Shown in pieces: positions 1 through 9,440 of a DNA stretch of 64,000 nucleotides. Made by a program: the position numbers and the translations under genes. The stretch's first letter is position 1, and each line of letters begins with the position of its first letter. The stretch is from CAWFFV01 sp963814985 (lineage in GTDB: Bacteria; Chloroflexota; Ktedonobacteria; Ktedonobacterales; Ktedonobacteraceae). The notes under the pieces were generated by a model. That model was not told the origin of the DNA, searched no databases, and was given only the letters and a program-made list of their open reading frames with translations. The stretch is from the NCBI GenBank assembly GCA_963814985.1, contig CAWFFV010000057.1, forward strand, positions 124,001 to 188,000, written 5' to 3'.

Positions 1-1
1 A

Positions 2-940
2 TACTGGCAGGAGAACGGGATAGATATCGCAGTAGCGGCCGGTGGAGATGGGTTAGTAGGGGGTGTGATCACACATATTGCAGAATGCAGTCTCCCACTG
101 GGGATACTCCCTTTGGGGACAGCCAATGATATTGCTCGTTCACTGGATATTCCTCAAGATCTCCAATGGGCTGGCGAAGTTATTGCTCATGGCAGGAAAA
201 GAGAGATAGATATTGGTATAGCCTGTCCTGCTGAGCAAACACCACACCTTGCCAGTCCAGAACAAGACAAGCCTGTCCTTGCGTGTGTACTTCCTCGAAA
301 ACATGGCTTTTTTGCCCACGCCTTAACTATTGGATTAAATGTGCAGTTTGCGCGACTGGCAACCAATCTCGCTACACGCCAGCGCTATGGGCGCATGACC
401 TATCCCTTTGTCGCCCTGGAGGTATTAAGAAACCGTGCCGCCCTGGAGATAGAGTTGCGTTTTGAAGGGCTGGCTCTTCAGCAAGCAATACCGACTGCAC
501 AACAGTCAGTACCAATACCCCTGCTTACTAACGAAGACTTAACACTTTGCTGTCGAGCACTGCAAGTAGCGGTGATCAACGCTCCTATTTTTGGAGGTTC
601 CTGGCAACTTAGTATTCCGGGTGCCAGTCTCAATGATCGCTTACTGGATATTGTGGTCGTAGAGGACATTGATCCGGGAAATCTGAACGTGGCTATTGCG
701 CGCCTTGTCAATCGTCAGGAACAGCAACCCACAGTCACATTGGACGGGCATACAAAGTCTCCAATGCTCCGTGCGGCAGAACTAACAGACATTCCAGGCA
801 TTCATCACGTCCGGGCACGAGGAGTAATCATCGCAACAAACATTGATCCGCAAGATGTTACATTGGATGGAGAGGTTCGTGGCCAGACCCCAACATATGT
901 TTCTATAGCAAATGAGCGACTAAGCGTTATTATTCCGTGA
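2..940 (+). CDS. Diacylglycerol/lipid kinase family protein, 5' end outside the window
   Basis: Member of the DAGK catalytic family (YegS/BmrU type), which phosphorylates lipid or sphingoid substrates with ATP at the membrane face. The frame is open from base 2, and the first codons encode the nucleotide-binding signature AAGGDGLVGGV, followed by LGILPLGTANDIARSL, the second family motif. A GTG at 65 could be read as a start, but it lies inside the GGDG motif region, so the true start is upstream of the window. The C-terminal half is the expected beta-rich domain and ends VTLDGE...SVIIP. It is followed after 67 bases by a cobalamin-binding protein gene on the same strand. The exact lipid substrate cannot be told from sequence. 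Confidence 0.85.
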   Translation, partial: YWQENGIDIAVAAGGDGLVGGVITHIAECSLPLGILPLGTANDIARSLDIPQDLQWAGEVIAHGRKREIDIGIACPAEQTPHLASPEQDKPVLACVLPRKHGFFAHALTIGLNVQFARLATNLATRQRYGRMTYPFVALEVLRNRAALEIELRFEGLALQQAIPTAQQSVPIPLLTNEDLTLCCRALQVAVINAPIFGGSWQLSIPGASLNDRLLDIVVVEDIDPGNLNVAIARLVNRQEQQPTVTLDGHTKSPMLRAAELTDIPGIHHVRARGVIIATNIDPQDVTLDGEVRGQTPTYVSIANERLSVIIP

Positions 941-1007
941 TACAATGGCACTATCTGGCATAGAAATGAGAACTATTTTTACACCATCTTGAAAGGAACA
1001 ACGACCG

Positions 1008-1913
1008 ATGCGCATCGTTTCCTTACTGGCAGGTGCAACGGAGATCATTGCTGCACTTGGTTGTCTTGACCAACTGGTGGGACGCTCTCATGAGTGCGAC
1101 TATCCACCAGAAGTTCTGCGTCTGCCCCTGGTCAGTACAGTACAGATCAACATAGACACCAGTAGTGAGCAGATTGATGCCCAGATCAAACAACTTGCGC
1201 AAACAAAAAAGTCGCTTCAAAATAATGCGTTGAAAGCTTTGAGTCCTTATGCCATTGACGTTGAGCTACTGCAAGCACTCCAACCAGATATAATTTTTAC
1301 CCAAACCCAGTGTGAAGTATGTGCCGTCAGTGAACGCGATGTGACACAGGCACTTCAGCACCTTACTGGAATTCAGCCACGTGTCATCTCGCTCTCACCT
1401 TACAGATTGAGTGATGTGTGGGAGGATATTCTACGTATCGGCAAAGCGTTAGAGCGACTTGAACAGGCCAGAACACTGGTACAAAACTATCAGCAACGTC
1501 TGCAACATTTAAGTACTGTTACCACAGTATTAAATGAAAAAAGTCACAAACTGCGTGTCACTGTGCTGGAGTGGCTTGATCCCTTGATGGGATCGGGCAA
1601 CTGGACACCTGAACTGGTAGCATATGCTGGTGGAGAGAATGTATTCGGTGAAGTGGGAGTGCATTCGCCATGGCTAACGTGGGAAGAATTACAGGTGGCA
1701 GATCCAGATATCTTAGTGCTTGCACCATGCGGTTTTACACTTGAACGTACAATGATAGATATACCACTATTACAACGGCATCCTATCTGGCCATCATTAC
1801 GGGCGGTGCAGAATGGTCGTATCTATGCTATCGATGGCAATAGCTATCTAAATCGTTCTGGGCCACGTCTGGTTGAATCGGCTGAATTATTAGGGGAGGG
1901 TACTCTGGGGTGA
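1008..1913 (+). CDS. Cobalamin/metal-binding periplasmic-type receptor (BtuF/TroA-like fold)
   Basis: A 301-residue protein of the helical-backbone metal receptor superfamily. The N-terminus MRIVSLLAGATEIIAALG and the following GRSHECDYPPEV, then TQTQCEVCAVSERDV, match the cobalamin-binding protein group of COG0614. There is no signal peptide or lipobox at the start, unlike a classical ABC-transporter receptor, so it may be cytoplasmic or use another export route. No permease or ATPase gene is beside it. The ATG follows GAAAGGAACAACGACCG, a usable ribosome binding site. The role in corrinoid or iron-chelate binding is inferred from the family. Confidence 0.75.
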   Translation: MRIVSLLAGATEIIAALGCLDQLVGRSHECDYPPEVLRLPLVSTVQINIDTSSEQIDAQIKQLAQTKKSLQNNALKALSPYAIDVELLQALQPDIIFTQTQCEVCAVSERDVTQALQHLTGIQPRVISLSPYRLSDVWEDILRIGKALERLEQARTLVQNYQQRLQHLSTVTTVLNEKSHKLRVTVLEWLDPLMGSGNWTPELVAYAGGENVFGEVGVHSPWLTWEELQVADPDILVLAPCGFTLERTMIDIPLLQRHPIWPSLRAVQNGRIYAIDGNSYLNRSGPRLVESAELLGEGTLG

Positions 1914-1980
1914 ATGCTCTGGACTTGAGGTTGACCCATTGGCATGGAAACATATCGAGTAGAATTGTGCAGTAAAAGAG

Positions 1981-2027
1981 AAGGGCCTACACAAAGCCAG
2001 AGATGCGGCAGGTAGACCCCTTTTTCG
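1981..2027 (+). terminator. Possible intrinsic terminator after the receptor gene
   Basis: The arms AGGGCCTAC and GTAGACCCCT can pair across a loop of about 21 bases and are followed by TTTTT. The stem has a small internal mismatch. The position 70 bases past the stop codon fits termination of the plus-strand transcript. Confidence 0.4.
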
Positions 2028-2044
2028 TTGTCTTTGAGTAGAAC

Positions 2045-2365
2045 TTATTCCCTATTCGCCTTTGGTGCCAATGCCCAAAAGAGCATACCAACCATACAAA
2101 AGAAGAGCAAGATCATGAGGCCCATGATAGGGCTTACCACGCCACTTGCGGGTATTTGAAAGATAACGGCAATGATGAGGTAGATTACCCAAAGAACCCC
2201 TAATGTTGGCAGGATATACAACCAGTTGAAACGTGCACGAGGATTGGTTTCACGGGACAAACGTGCCACGTACTCAAAATCTGTATCGAGTGGTTCCATA
2301 AAACACCTTTCTGACATCATCGGCAGTTCGCCGCGAAGCTCAGAGAATACATCCTTTGCTGACAT
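2045..2365 (-). CDS. Small two-helix membrane protein, unknown function
   Basis: About 106 residues. The start is placed at MSAKDVFSEL because AAAGAGAGAAAG lies directly upstream; a longer frame to 2410 has no such site. The N-terminal half is soluble and charged. The C-terminal half has two membrane segments, LYILPTLGVLWVIYLIIAVI and GLMILLFFCMVGMLFWALA, separated by a short loop. I do not recognise the family. It lies downstream of another small minus-strand gene, with a perfect hairpin in between. Confidence 0.55.
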   Translation of the reverse strand: MSAKDVFSELRGELPMMSERCFMEPLDTDFEYVARLSRETNPRARFNWLYILPTLGVLWVIYLIIAVIFQIPASGVVSPIMGLMILLFFCMVGMLFWALAPKANRE

Positions 2366-2410
2366 CTTTCTCTCTTTAAAAAGGAAACATATCAGTTCAG
2401 CGAACACCAC

Positions 2411-2439
2411 ATGCGGGTCATCTCGCAGATGACCCGCAT
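2411..2439. terminator. Perfect 13-bp hairpin between two small minus-strand genes
   Basis: ATGCGGGTCATCT and AGATGACCCGCAT pair perfectly around a CGC loop. It lies between the gene ending at 2505 and the one starting at 2365. No T-tract follows directly, so it may be an attenuator, an RNA-processing site or a protein-binding dyad rather than a strong terminator. Confidence 0.45.
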
Positions 2440-2504
2440 GACTTATTATAGTCGTTACTTCCCACTAACGCAACCACGCGCCGAAAAAAAAGCGGCCTAA
2501 AGGC

Positions 2505-2732
2505 CTAAGCTACAGAGGTTGGGATAACACCAGTCCATTCGGTGGAATCGGGATGCGGTGGAGGATCCTGTATATTGATGGTAGAAATAGTGGGAAGAGG
2601 GCGGAGTTTGCTGAGATAGCGACGCAGTTCAAGTGCATTGATCTGGTACATGGAGCCATCTACAGCAACAGCGATATGCCCTTCAGCAATGGCACTACAA
2701 ACATCAGCAAGAGTCGGGATACGGTCGGACAT
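2505..2732 (-). CDS. Small hypothetical protein (75 residues)
   Basis: A short gene with a strong ribosome binding site (GGGAGG, seven bases before the ATG). The protein begins MSDRIPTLADVCSAIAEGHI and contains a compact segment AVAVDGSMYQINALELRRYL, then a Pro-rich tail. No membrane segment and no family recognised. It ends in a region with GGCCTTTAGGCC followed by eight T on the minus strand, a weak terminator. The good start site is the main reason for accepting it as real. Confidence 0.5.
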   Translation of the reverse strand: MSDRIPTLADVCSAIAEGHIAVAVDGSMYQINALELRRYLSKLRPLPTISTINIQDPPPHPDSTEWTGVIPTSVA

Positions 2733-2905
2733 GAGACAACCTCCCTACAAAATACTGTGATACCCTCTCTGGGAGATGCAACTACAGTTATTTTACTAGT
2801 ATGTACCGACTACACGTATATTAAGTACTGTTCAGTTTCGCGACGCCGTGCTCCTGGGAACACAGGGAGTTTTAATGTATTCCACAGATCGGCGAGCCTT
2901 GCTGA

Positions 2906-3472
2906 TTACTCTTCCTCCTCTCCGGACAAAGCATCTTGCTCAATGACAACAGCGTCATCGTCCAAAAGACCCCGCATAGGATCAATATACATTATCTGAC
3001 GGATGAGGTCAATCTGTTTAATGACTTCTTTGACAGCTGGTAAGAGAATCTGTTGACCACTCAGCGCTTTTATCACATAGACATCATTACTTCCCGTAAC
3101 CATGATATCTACGATGGTGCCGACTTCGTGTCCATTGAGTGTTGCTACATGCAAGCCAATGATATCATGCTGATAGTAGAAATCCGGTGGGAGTTTTGCC
3201 AGCTTATCCGCTTCAATACACAGATCACAATTGCGCAAACGTTCGGCGGCATTTGCATCATCAATACCGCTTAATTTTACTATCACCATGTCACCCTTGT
3301 AGGGGCGCACACTCCCGATCGTATAACAAGAATAATCAGGAGAGAGATATACTGCTGCAAGTTTCGCAAAACGATCAGGTATATCACTCAACGATCGCAC
3401 TTTTAATTCGCCACGAATACCAAAAGGGGCCACTATTCTTCCGATAGTAGCCCATTCTGTCTGACTTTGCAT
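2906..3472 (-). CDS. rimM: Ribosome maturation factor RimM
   Basis: RimM binds ribosomal protein S19 and assists maturation of the 30S head. The N-terminal barrel is seen as TIGRIVAPFGIRGELKVRSL, and the C-terminal PRC-barrel as HDIIGLHVATLNGHEVGTIVDI with SNDVYVIKALSGQQILLPAV. I place the start at MQSQTEW because the family begins just before the WATIGRI motif; the open frame extends 13 codons further. The tail ends in an acidic run. It is the third gene of the minus-strand rpsP-khpA-rimM group, 106 bases after khpA. Confidence 0.93.
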   Translation of the reverse strand: MQSQTEWATIGRIVAPFGIRGELKVRSLSDIPDRFAKLAAVYLSPDYSCYTIGSVRPYKGDMVIVKLSGIDDANAAERLRNCDLCIEADKLAKLPPDFYYQHDIIGLHVATLNGHEVGTIVDIMVTGSNDVYVIKALSGQQILLPAVKEVIKQIDLIRQIMYIDPMRGLLDDDAVVIEQDALSGEEEE

Positions 3473-3578
3473 TGGCGTGTTACTCTCTAGAACATCGCTT
3501 AGCAAGAGCAATGCCCATCAAATAGTGAAACTAGATATTCTGCCAGATAGTCTAGTGACATGCCTGGGCCATTCTTTC

Positions 3579-3809
3579 TTACAGGATCTCTAATGAGGTA
3601 TGACGCCCTTCGCGTGTACCACCAGCGCGAAGGAGAGTACGCATTGCTTTGGCAACGCGCCCTTGACGACCAATGACTTTGCCAAAGTCATCCGCTGCCA
3701 CGTGTAACTCTAAGACCAATGCATTCCGATCATTGCGAATTTCACGCACTTGCACGGCGGAAGGATCATCTACCAGAGACTGAGCAATGTACTCAACCAA
3801 TTTACGCAT
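3579..3809 (-). CDS. khpA: KH-domain RNA-binding protein KhpA
   Basis: A 76-residue single KH-domain protein (YlqC/KhpA). In Firmicutes this protein, with KhpB, binds small RNAs and affects cell division and envelope synthesis. The RNA-binding GxxG loop is visible in GKVIGRQGRVAKAMRTLL, and the N-terminus MRKLVEYIAQSLVDDPSAV is typical. AAGG precedes the ATG. It lies 21 bases after rpsP, the standard neighbour arrangement in many bacteria. Confidence 0.93.
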   Translation of the reverse strand: MRKLVEYIAQSLVDDPSAVQVREIRNDRNALVLELHVAADDFGKVIGRQGRVAKAMRTLLRAGGTREGRHTSLEIL

Positions 3810-3830
3810 ATCTCAACCTTACTTTAGAGA

Positions 3831-4118
3831 CTATTGAGCTTGCGAGGACTTTGTGGCCTGCATCTGTTCAAAGCGACCAGCGATACCAGACCGCTTAAGC
3901 AGCGATGCCACTGACTCTGTTGGCTGTGCACCATTTTTCAGCCAACCCAGCGCCTTTTCTTCATTGATATTGATGGCAGAAGGCTCTACACGTGGATTGT
4001 ACCAACCAATGATTTCGATAACACGACCATCGCGAGGAGAGCGCGAGTCGGCAACCACAACACGATAGCTAGGGGCTTTCTTCATCCCCGTACGTTTTAA
4101 GCGAATTTTGACTGTCAT
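3831..4118 (-). CDS. rpsP: 30S ribosomal protein S16
   Basis: Small-subunit ribosomal protein of 95 residues. MTVKIRLKRTGMKKAPSYR and the VVADSRSPRDGRVIEIIG segment are diagnostic of S16. A GTG five codons upstream (4133) could also start translation, but the family almost always begins M-(A/T)-VKIRL and GGAAGAGGTG lies at a workable distance from the ATG at 4118. First gene of the operon, preceded by a consensus-like promoter. Confidence 0.96.
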   Translation of the reverse strand: MTVKIRLKRTGMKKAPSYRVVVADSRSPRDGRVIEIIGWYNPRVEPSAININEEKALGWLKNGAQPTESVASLLKRSGIAGRFEQMQATKSSQAQ

Positions 4119-4430
4119 GCTTTCTTTTTTCACCTCTTCCCCACTAAAGGGGGGTCTGTATTTTTTGCAGCGCCCCTGAACTATGGCCAGACTAGAATAG
4201 CATGGAGAGCTAAAATTGTCAATGTTACTTGTGCACTCTAGAACTCAAGCAAGTTTTCTCTTTTACTCGGATTTTGAGACTGTTTCCGGCTCATTCTGAC
4301 CTTGAATCTGGTATAATAAGGCAATTCATAAGAAATTAGACTTCCAGACCTCTCTGATCATTTATTTACAAAATAGACTATTCTGGCATAACGCAATTGG
4401 AAGTTATTTTTGGAGAAGAGAAGAAATTTT
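4119..4430. other. Divergent intergenic region between rpsP and a histidine kinase gene
   Basis: Holds the rpsP promoter on the minus strand, a leader hairpin with CCCC/GGGG arms near 4141-4155, and on the plus strand a TATAAT at 4312-4317 that probably belongs to the histidine kinase promoter; no good -35 element is seen for the latter. Confidence 0.4.
4194..4222 (-). promoter_or_regulatory. Sigma-70-type promoter of the rpsP operon
   Basis: On the minus strand TTGACA (4222-4217), a 17-base spacer and TATTCT (4199-4194) lie about 75 bases before the rpsP start. Five of six -10 bases and all six -35 bases fit the consensus for the primary sigma factor. Confidence 0.7.
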
Positions 4431-5669
4431 ATGCGTAAGGTGAGTGAGTTACCCCGTCTGCTCATCTCCTGGTCAACCACACTATCTACCAGAGTGAGTT
4501 TGAGTATTATTATTGTAACCTCTTTTTTCAGTGCAAGTCTCTTCGTAATCAACTTCCCAGAGACCCATAATGGTAGTATCCTTAGCCTTCCTATAGCACT
4601 TGCATCCTGGATATTTAAACGACGTGGTGCATTTATTAGCACTTGTGGCACCATCCTCCTGATGTTCGTAGTTCACACTATGGTCTCAAATGGTCTCTTC
4701 TGGTCATCTTCGCTTATTATAAGCTTTTTTCTTGGTACCTTCACGTTGTCAATAGAAGCTTGCCTCACTGTCTGCCTACGTAACATACTGGATACGGTAG
4801 ATGCTGCCCGTATTCAAGCAGAACAAGCAGAACAGCAACTTGCTATTGCCTATGAGCAGCAGAACAATGCTTACGAGCAACAACTTCAATTGAATCAAAT
4901 GAAGGATCAGTTTTTACTCCACGTGAATCATGAGTTACGTACTCCGCTGACAGAAATCTCAGGCTTTCTCGAACTCCTCCTGGAGCAGGGAGTAAGCCTC
5001 ACTCCCGAATTACGAACCGTATTTATCCAGCATGCGCAAGAGGGATGTGAGGAACTTCATCTCCTGATCAACAAGATTATGGAAGCTGTTCGGGCAAACA
5101 ATGATACCGCTCCTCTTCAGAAAGACACCATTCTGGTTGCACAGATTGTCCATGAAATCCTGGATCAGTTCGATCCACGCAAAATTGAGAACCACCATCT
5201 AAAAATAGAAATTTCTAAATATATATTTGTCGCAGCTAATGCGTTACACCTGCGCCAGATCCTACGGAACTTGCTTTCTAATGCCTTTAAATACTCGCCA
5301 CTGCATTCTTCTGTCGTCATAAGTGCTCAGCCCCAGACCTCACAAGAAGGTGAGACATCCTCTATGATATGCATCAGTATACATGATAGTGGTCCGGGTA
5401 TTCCCAGTGATGAACTGCCGTTGCTTTTCGGCAAGTTTGTGCGTCTCCAACGCGATGTTTCGGGCCCTATACGAGGAACCGGGCTGGGTCTCTATATTTG
5501 CAAACAATTAGTGGAGGCAATGGGTGGACAGATCTGGGTAGAAAGTTCCGGGATTGCCGGACAGGGGAGTTGCTTCAGCTTTACACTTCCTGCTGTGACG
5601 TCTCCCGTGCAAACAGATGTACTTCATCTTCAGGAGGCCGAGATCGTAGAAAATCACGGTGCCCGATAA
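4431..5669 (+). CDS. Membrane-bound sensor histidine kinase
   Basis: About 412 residues. An N-terminal membrane part with roughly four hydrophobic segments is followed by a coiled coil rich in Gln and Glu, then HisKA with the phosphoacceptor His in HVNHELRTPLTEI, and an HATPase domain with N-box LLSNAFKYSP, G1 DSGPGIP and G2 GTGLGLYICK. All catalytic motifs are present. The ATG at 4431 is chosen because GGAGAAGAG precedes it; an in-frame TTG lies at 4410. No response regulator is adjacent, so it is an orphan kinase with an unknown signal. Confidence 0.9.
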   Translation: MRKVSELPRLLISWSTTLSTRVSLSIIIVTSFFSASLFVINFPETHNGSILSLPIALASWIFKRRGAFISTCGTILLMFVVHTMVSNGLFWSSSLIISFFLGTFTLSIEACLTVCLRNILDTVDAARIQAEQAEQQLAIAYEQQNNAYEQQLQLNQMKDQFLLHVNHELRTPLTEISGFLELLLEQGVSLTPELRTVFIQHAQEGCEELHLLINKIMEAVRANNDTAPLQKDTILVAQIVHEILDQFDPRKIENHHLKIEISKYIFVAANALHLRQILRNLLSNAFKYSPLHSSVVISAQPQTSQEGETSSMICISIHDSGPGIPSDELPLLFGKFVRLQRDVSGPIRGTGLGLYICKQLVEAMGGQIWVESSGIAGQGSCFSFTLPAVTSPVQTDVLHLQEAEIVENHGAR

Positions 5670-5721
5670 CGTTTGACATCCCTCCCTCCTATGCGATACT
5701 CTGATAAGAGCTACAACGACA

Positions 5722-5751
5722 GCGGCGGGTAACATTGCAGTTATCCGCCGC
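5722..5751 (+). terminator. 12-bp hairpin after the histidine kinase gene
   Basis: GCGGCGGGTAAC and GTTATCCGCCGC pair around ATTGCA with one G-T pair. There is no T-tract, so it may work as a factor-assisted terminator or stabilise an mRNA end. Confidence 0.45.
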
Positions 5752-5816
5752 ACATCATTGCGAAGAGGCAACAGAGATCGAAGCTGATAAGATATATAGA
5801 GGGAGCACATTCAAAA

Positions 5817-6974
5817 ATGACAATTCAAGCACAAAAAGCAATTCCGATTCCACAAGTAGAGGCACGCGCACCCATACCTGTCCAGAACCTGCGTGTCCCC
5901 GGTCCAACGCCTGTTCCACCCGAGGTTATGGCGGCACAGGCTCAACCAATGATTAACCACCGTGGACCTGAGTTCTCCGCAATGATGAAGCGTATTACTC
6001 TGCGCTTGCAGTACTTCTTCCAAACAGCCTCACCAGTCCTGACCTATCCGGCCTCTGGTACTGGCGGTCAAGAATGTGCTCTTGTGAACCTCTTCTCACC
6101 CGGAGATCATGTTGCCGTTATCACCATTGGAAGCTTTGGCAACCGTCTGGCGAAGATTGCCGAGGCATATGGTCTCCAGGTCACGCGCATCGAATTTCCC
6201 TGGGGTCAGGCTGCTGATCCGGCAACCGTCGAAGCACGCTTGAAAGAACTGGCTCCCTATCGAGGCGTCTTGCTTACCCATAACGAAACCTCGACAGGTG
6301 TCACCAACGATGTACAGACATTGGCAGCACTCAGTCGTCGGCTCAACCCTGATGCACTCATCGTTGTGGACGCTGTAAGTTCATTGAGCAGTGTGCCACT
6401 GGAAATGGACCTCTGGGATATCGACGTTGTTTTCACTGGCTCACAAAAGGGCTGGATGACTCCTCCTGGACTGATGATGATCGCCGCCAGTCCTCGTGCA
6501 TGGGAAGCAAATAAGACAGCGAAGCTTCCCCGCTTCTATTTTGACTGGGGACTCTCACGTAAAAAACTTGAGGTATGGCAACATCCAACAACCCCACCCG
6601 TCTCAGTTCTCTATGGAATGGATGTCGCATTAGAGATGATGCTGGCAGAAGGGCGTGAAGCTATCTTTGAACGACACCTGCGTGCTGGTGAGTACGTACG
6701 CAGACGGGCTAAAGCGATGGGCTTACAATTACTTGCGAATCACGAACAAGCTTCTAATACAGTCACGGCGCTCCAGACACCTGAAGGTATTGATACCAGG
6801 GCACTGCTTAAGAAGCTGCGCGAGCAAGATCATGTTGTCCTTGCTGGAGGTCAAGATCGTCTGGAAGGGAAAATCTTCCGTGTAGGACATGTGGGCTTCT
6901 TTACCGAGGTTGATCTGGCTCAGGCGATGGATGCAGTAGAGAGACGGCTGCACGAGTCTGGCTTTAAAGGCTAG
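5817..6974 (+). CDS. Class V aminotransferase, serine-pyruvate/alanine-glyoxylate type
   Basis: A 385-residue PLP enzyme of the serine-pyruvate/alanine-glyoxylate aminotransferase branch. PLP-binding Lys sits in FTGSQKGWMTPPG, and VVDAVSSLSSVPL carries the Asp that contacts the cofactor ring. The N-terminus LRVPGPTPVPPEV is the usual family opening. It is directly followed by serA (24 bases), so it probably takes the transamination step of serine synthesis or links serine, pyruvate and glyoxylate. The true amino donor and acceptor cannot be told. GAGGGAG lies ahead of the start. Cytoplasmic. Confidence 0.88.
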   Translation: MTIQAQKAIPIPQVEARAPIPVQNLRVPGPTPVPPEVMAAQAQPMINHRGPEFSAMMKRITLRLQYFFQTASPVLTYPASGTGGQECALVNLFSPGDHVAVITIGSFGNRLAKIAEAYGLQVTRIEFPWGQAADPATVEARLKELAPYRGVLLTHNETSTGVTNDVQTLAALSRRLNPDALIVVDAVSSLSSVPLEMDLWDIDVVFTGSQKGWMTPPGLMMIAASPRAWEANKTAKLPRFYFDWGLSRKKLEVWQHPTTPPVSVLYGMDVALEMMLAEGREAIFERHLRAGEYVRRRAKAMGLQLLANHEQASNTVTALQTPEGIDTRALLKKLREQDHVVLAGGQDRLEGKIFRVGHVGFFTEVDLAQAMDAVERRLHESGFKG

Positions 6975-6998
6975 TGTGGTAGAGAGGAGGACAAAATT

Positions 6999-8727
6999 AT
7001 GACAAATGCATGGGAGAAGACGGCAGAGACGGCTGGAACAGTGGAAGCCATCAAGGTACTCATCACTGATCGTATTGCGCAGGAGGGTATTCATCTCCTG
7101 CGTGAACAGTTACCCGAAGCTCAGATCGATGAGCGTCCAGGGATCAAGCCAGAGCAGTTGAAAGCGATTATTGGCACATATTCAGCACTGATTGTACGTA
7201 GCGAAACACAAGTTACCAGCGATGTGCTTGCAGAAGCCACCAACCTGAAGATTGTAGGACGTGCTGGAGTGGGTGTTGATAATATTGATACCGAGGCCGC
7301 AACACGTCGTGGTATTATGGTGGTTAACTCTCCTACTGGCAACATCATGGCCGCTGCCGAACACTCGATCGCAATGTTGATGGCCATGGCTCGCCATATC
7401 CCTGCCGCTAATGCCAGCATGAAAGCGGGAAAGTGGGAAAAGAGTCGATATCCTGGGGGTTGAGGTACGCAACAAAGTTCTTGGAGTCATTGGACTGGGC
7501 AAAGTTGGTATGGCGGTTGCCCGGCGTGCTCAGGGGTTAGAAATGCAGGTTATCGCCTTTGATCCTTTTGTCTCTCCTGATCAAGCACACAAGAACGGCA
7601 TCACCATGCAGAGCATGGAAGAAGTGCTCCAGCAGGCAGACTTTGTCACGCTGCATACCTCACTCACGAGTGGCCCCAGCGGTACACGTGGGTTAATTGG
7701 TCAGCATGAACTTAGTTTGATGAAGCCAGGGGCACGCATCATTAATTGTGCACGAGGTGGTTTGATCGACGAAGAGGCGCTTTTGAATGCGCTTAACACA
7801 AATCACCTGGCTGGTGCAGCACTCGATGTCTTTAGCCAGGAGCCAATACGTGATAGCGCTGTTTTGCACCAACTTCTGGCTCATGAGCATGTTATTGCTA
7901 CACCACACCTGGGTGCCTCTACCGAAGAAGCACAGGTAGGAGTCGCCGTAGATGTTGCAGAACAGGTTGTCTCGGTACTACGTGGTGGTTTTCCTCGTGC
8001 AGCAGTCAATGCTCCGCTGATCTTACCAGAAACGTTAAAAGTACTGCAACCATACATGAACCTCCTCCAAAAGATGGGTCACCTGTACACACAATTGCAG
8101 CCTGGACCACTTCACAAGATCGAACTCTCCTATAGCGGTGAAATTGCCAGCTACGATCTGCGACCACTCCAGGCCGCACTGATCAAGGGGATGTTGGAAC
8201 CGGTCTCGGATGCTCATGTGAACATGATCAATGCGCAGGTCCTGGCCAAAGAGTGGGGTCTGGAGATCACTGAGCAAAAATCTACTACACCAGCAGAGTT
8301 TGCTAACCAGATCACCTTGCGTGTATTAAGTAGCAATGGCTATACTTCATCTTTTGCAGGCAAGCCAGGTTCTGGTGATGAGTACGTAGACCTGTTAAGC
8401 GGAACAGTGATACATAACATACCGCGTATTGTTCGTGTTGGTCGCTATTGGACAGATTTTATTCCGGAACGCTACATTCTCTTCTGTCGTAACCTGGATC
8501 TGCCAGGCATGATTGGATTAGTCGGCACCATTCTGGGCAAGGCAAGCGTGAATATCCGCCATATGGATGTTGGCCCGAGCGCTCGCAAACCTCGATCTGC
8601 TGATCCAAACCGTCCTCCTGATACCGCCTTGATGGTCATTGTCGTAGATGATCTCATTCCGGATTGGGCACTCAAGGAGATCAGTGAAAGAGGGGATATC
8701 TTCGGAGTCACTATGGTGACACTCTAG
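6999..8727 (+). CDS. serA: D-3-phosphoglycerate dehydrogenase (frame broken once)
   Basis: First enzyme of serine synthesis from 3-phosphoglycerate, NAD dependent. Reading is open from 6999 to 7463 and again, one frame over, to 8727. Dropping one G from the five-G run near 7455 joins both into about 575 residues. Domains in order: substrate and NAD domains with GVIGLGKVGMAVA, the catalytic Arg in NCARGGLIDEEAL and the His in TPHLGASTEEAQ; an allosteric substrate-binding domain; and a C-terminal ACT domain with LPGMIGLVGTILGKASVNI. The ACT part carries an extra loop, GPSARKPRSADPNRPPD. The break lies between residues seen intact in both halves, so a sequencing indel is likely. Its stop overlaps the convergent dedA-like stop in CTCTAGAG. 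Confidence 0.9.
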
Positions 8728-9440
8728 AGGCGCAGCTCTTGCGTCTCTATCCCTTTCGGGGAACTTTCTAAAAGCTCATGGTGCTGCTTAACCGTCTCAC
8801 CACTTGCTATGATTGAAGCCGATGGTAGATGAGAACGCATATATTGTTTGGCTATGCGCATAACCAGAACATATATAACAATGACCAGGAGCAAGACACA
8901 AAGCATGGGTATTGTATACTGCTGCATCACATGTAAGGCTAAATCCCAACGGCGTCCAAGGTTCCAGCCAAGAGAGAGCATTGCAATACACCAGATAGTC
9001 GAGCCAGCAGTGGCACCAAGAAAGAATCGCGTAAAATTCGTTTGAGACATACCGGCGGGAAAACAGGCAAAGGGGCGCACATACGGGATCATTCGTGAGA
9101 AAAAAACCATCCAAACACCGAATTTTTGGAACCAGTGCTCAACGATATAGACCTTTTGTGAGTCAATGTGGAGAAACACTACCAGGCGCAACAATCCCTG
9201 CTGTCCCCCATGTGCACCAATCCAGTAAGCAAGACAAGCACCTGAAACACTGCCAGCGATAGCCGCAATGGCTAACTCGCCAATGTTAAGATACCCAAGA
9301 GAGGCTAATGCTCCTGTAAACAACAGAAGCGTATTGTTCACAATTGGTATTCCAGTACTCTCCAACATTAGCATTACCACAACAATGAGATAGATCAACA
9401 ATGGATTTGCGTGCAGGAAAAAATGCGTCACAGTATGCAC
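8724..9440 (-). CDS. DedA-family membrane protein
   Basis: A 238-residue polytopic protein of the DedA/SNARE-associated family, now linked in other bacteria to flipping of undecaprenyl phosphate or phospholipids and to envelope homeostasis. The conserved features are ESTGIPIVNNTLLL (the acidic re-entrant segment), FFSRMIPYVRPFACFPAG with the essential Arg residues, and FTRFFLGATAGSTIWC. Four or more hydrophobic helices. A GTG start at 9440 is used. It converges with serA and shares four bases with its end. Confidence 0.9.
   Translation of the reverse strand: MHTVTHFFLHANPLLIYLIVVVMLMLESTGIPIVNNTLLLFTGALASLGYLNIGELAIAAIAGSVSGACLAYWIGAHGGQQGLLRLVVFLHIDSQKVYIVEHWFQKFGVWMVFFSRMIPYVRPFACFPAGMSQTNFTRFFLGATAGSTIWCIAMLSLGWNLGRRWDLALHVMQQYTIPMLCVLLLVIVIYVLVMRIAKQYMRSHLPSASIIASGETVKQHHELLESSPKGIETQELRL

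Noticed and set aside
6999..8727. Programmed frameshift in serA
   Set aside because: The break lies at a plain five-G run with no slippery heptamer and no downstream hairpin, and other genes in the window show similar breaks.
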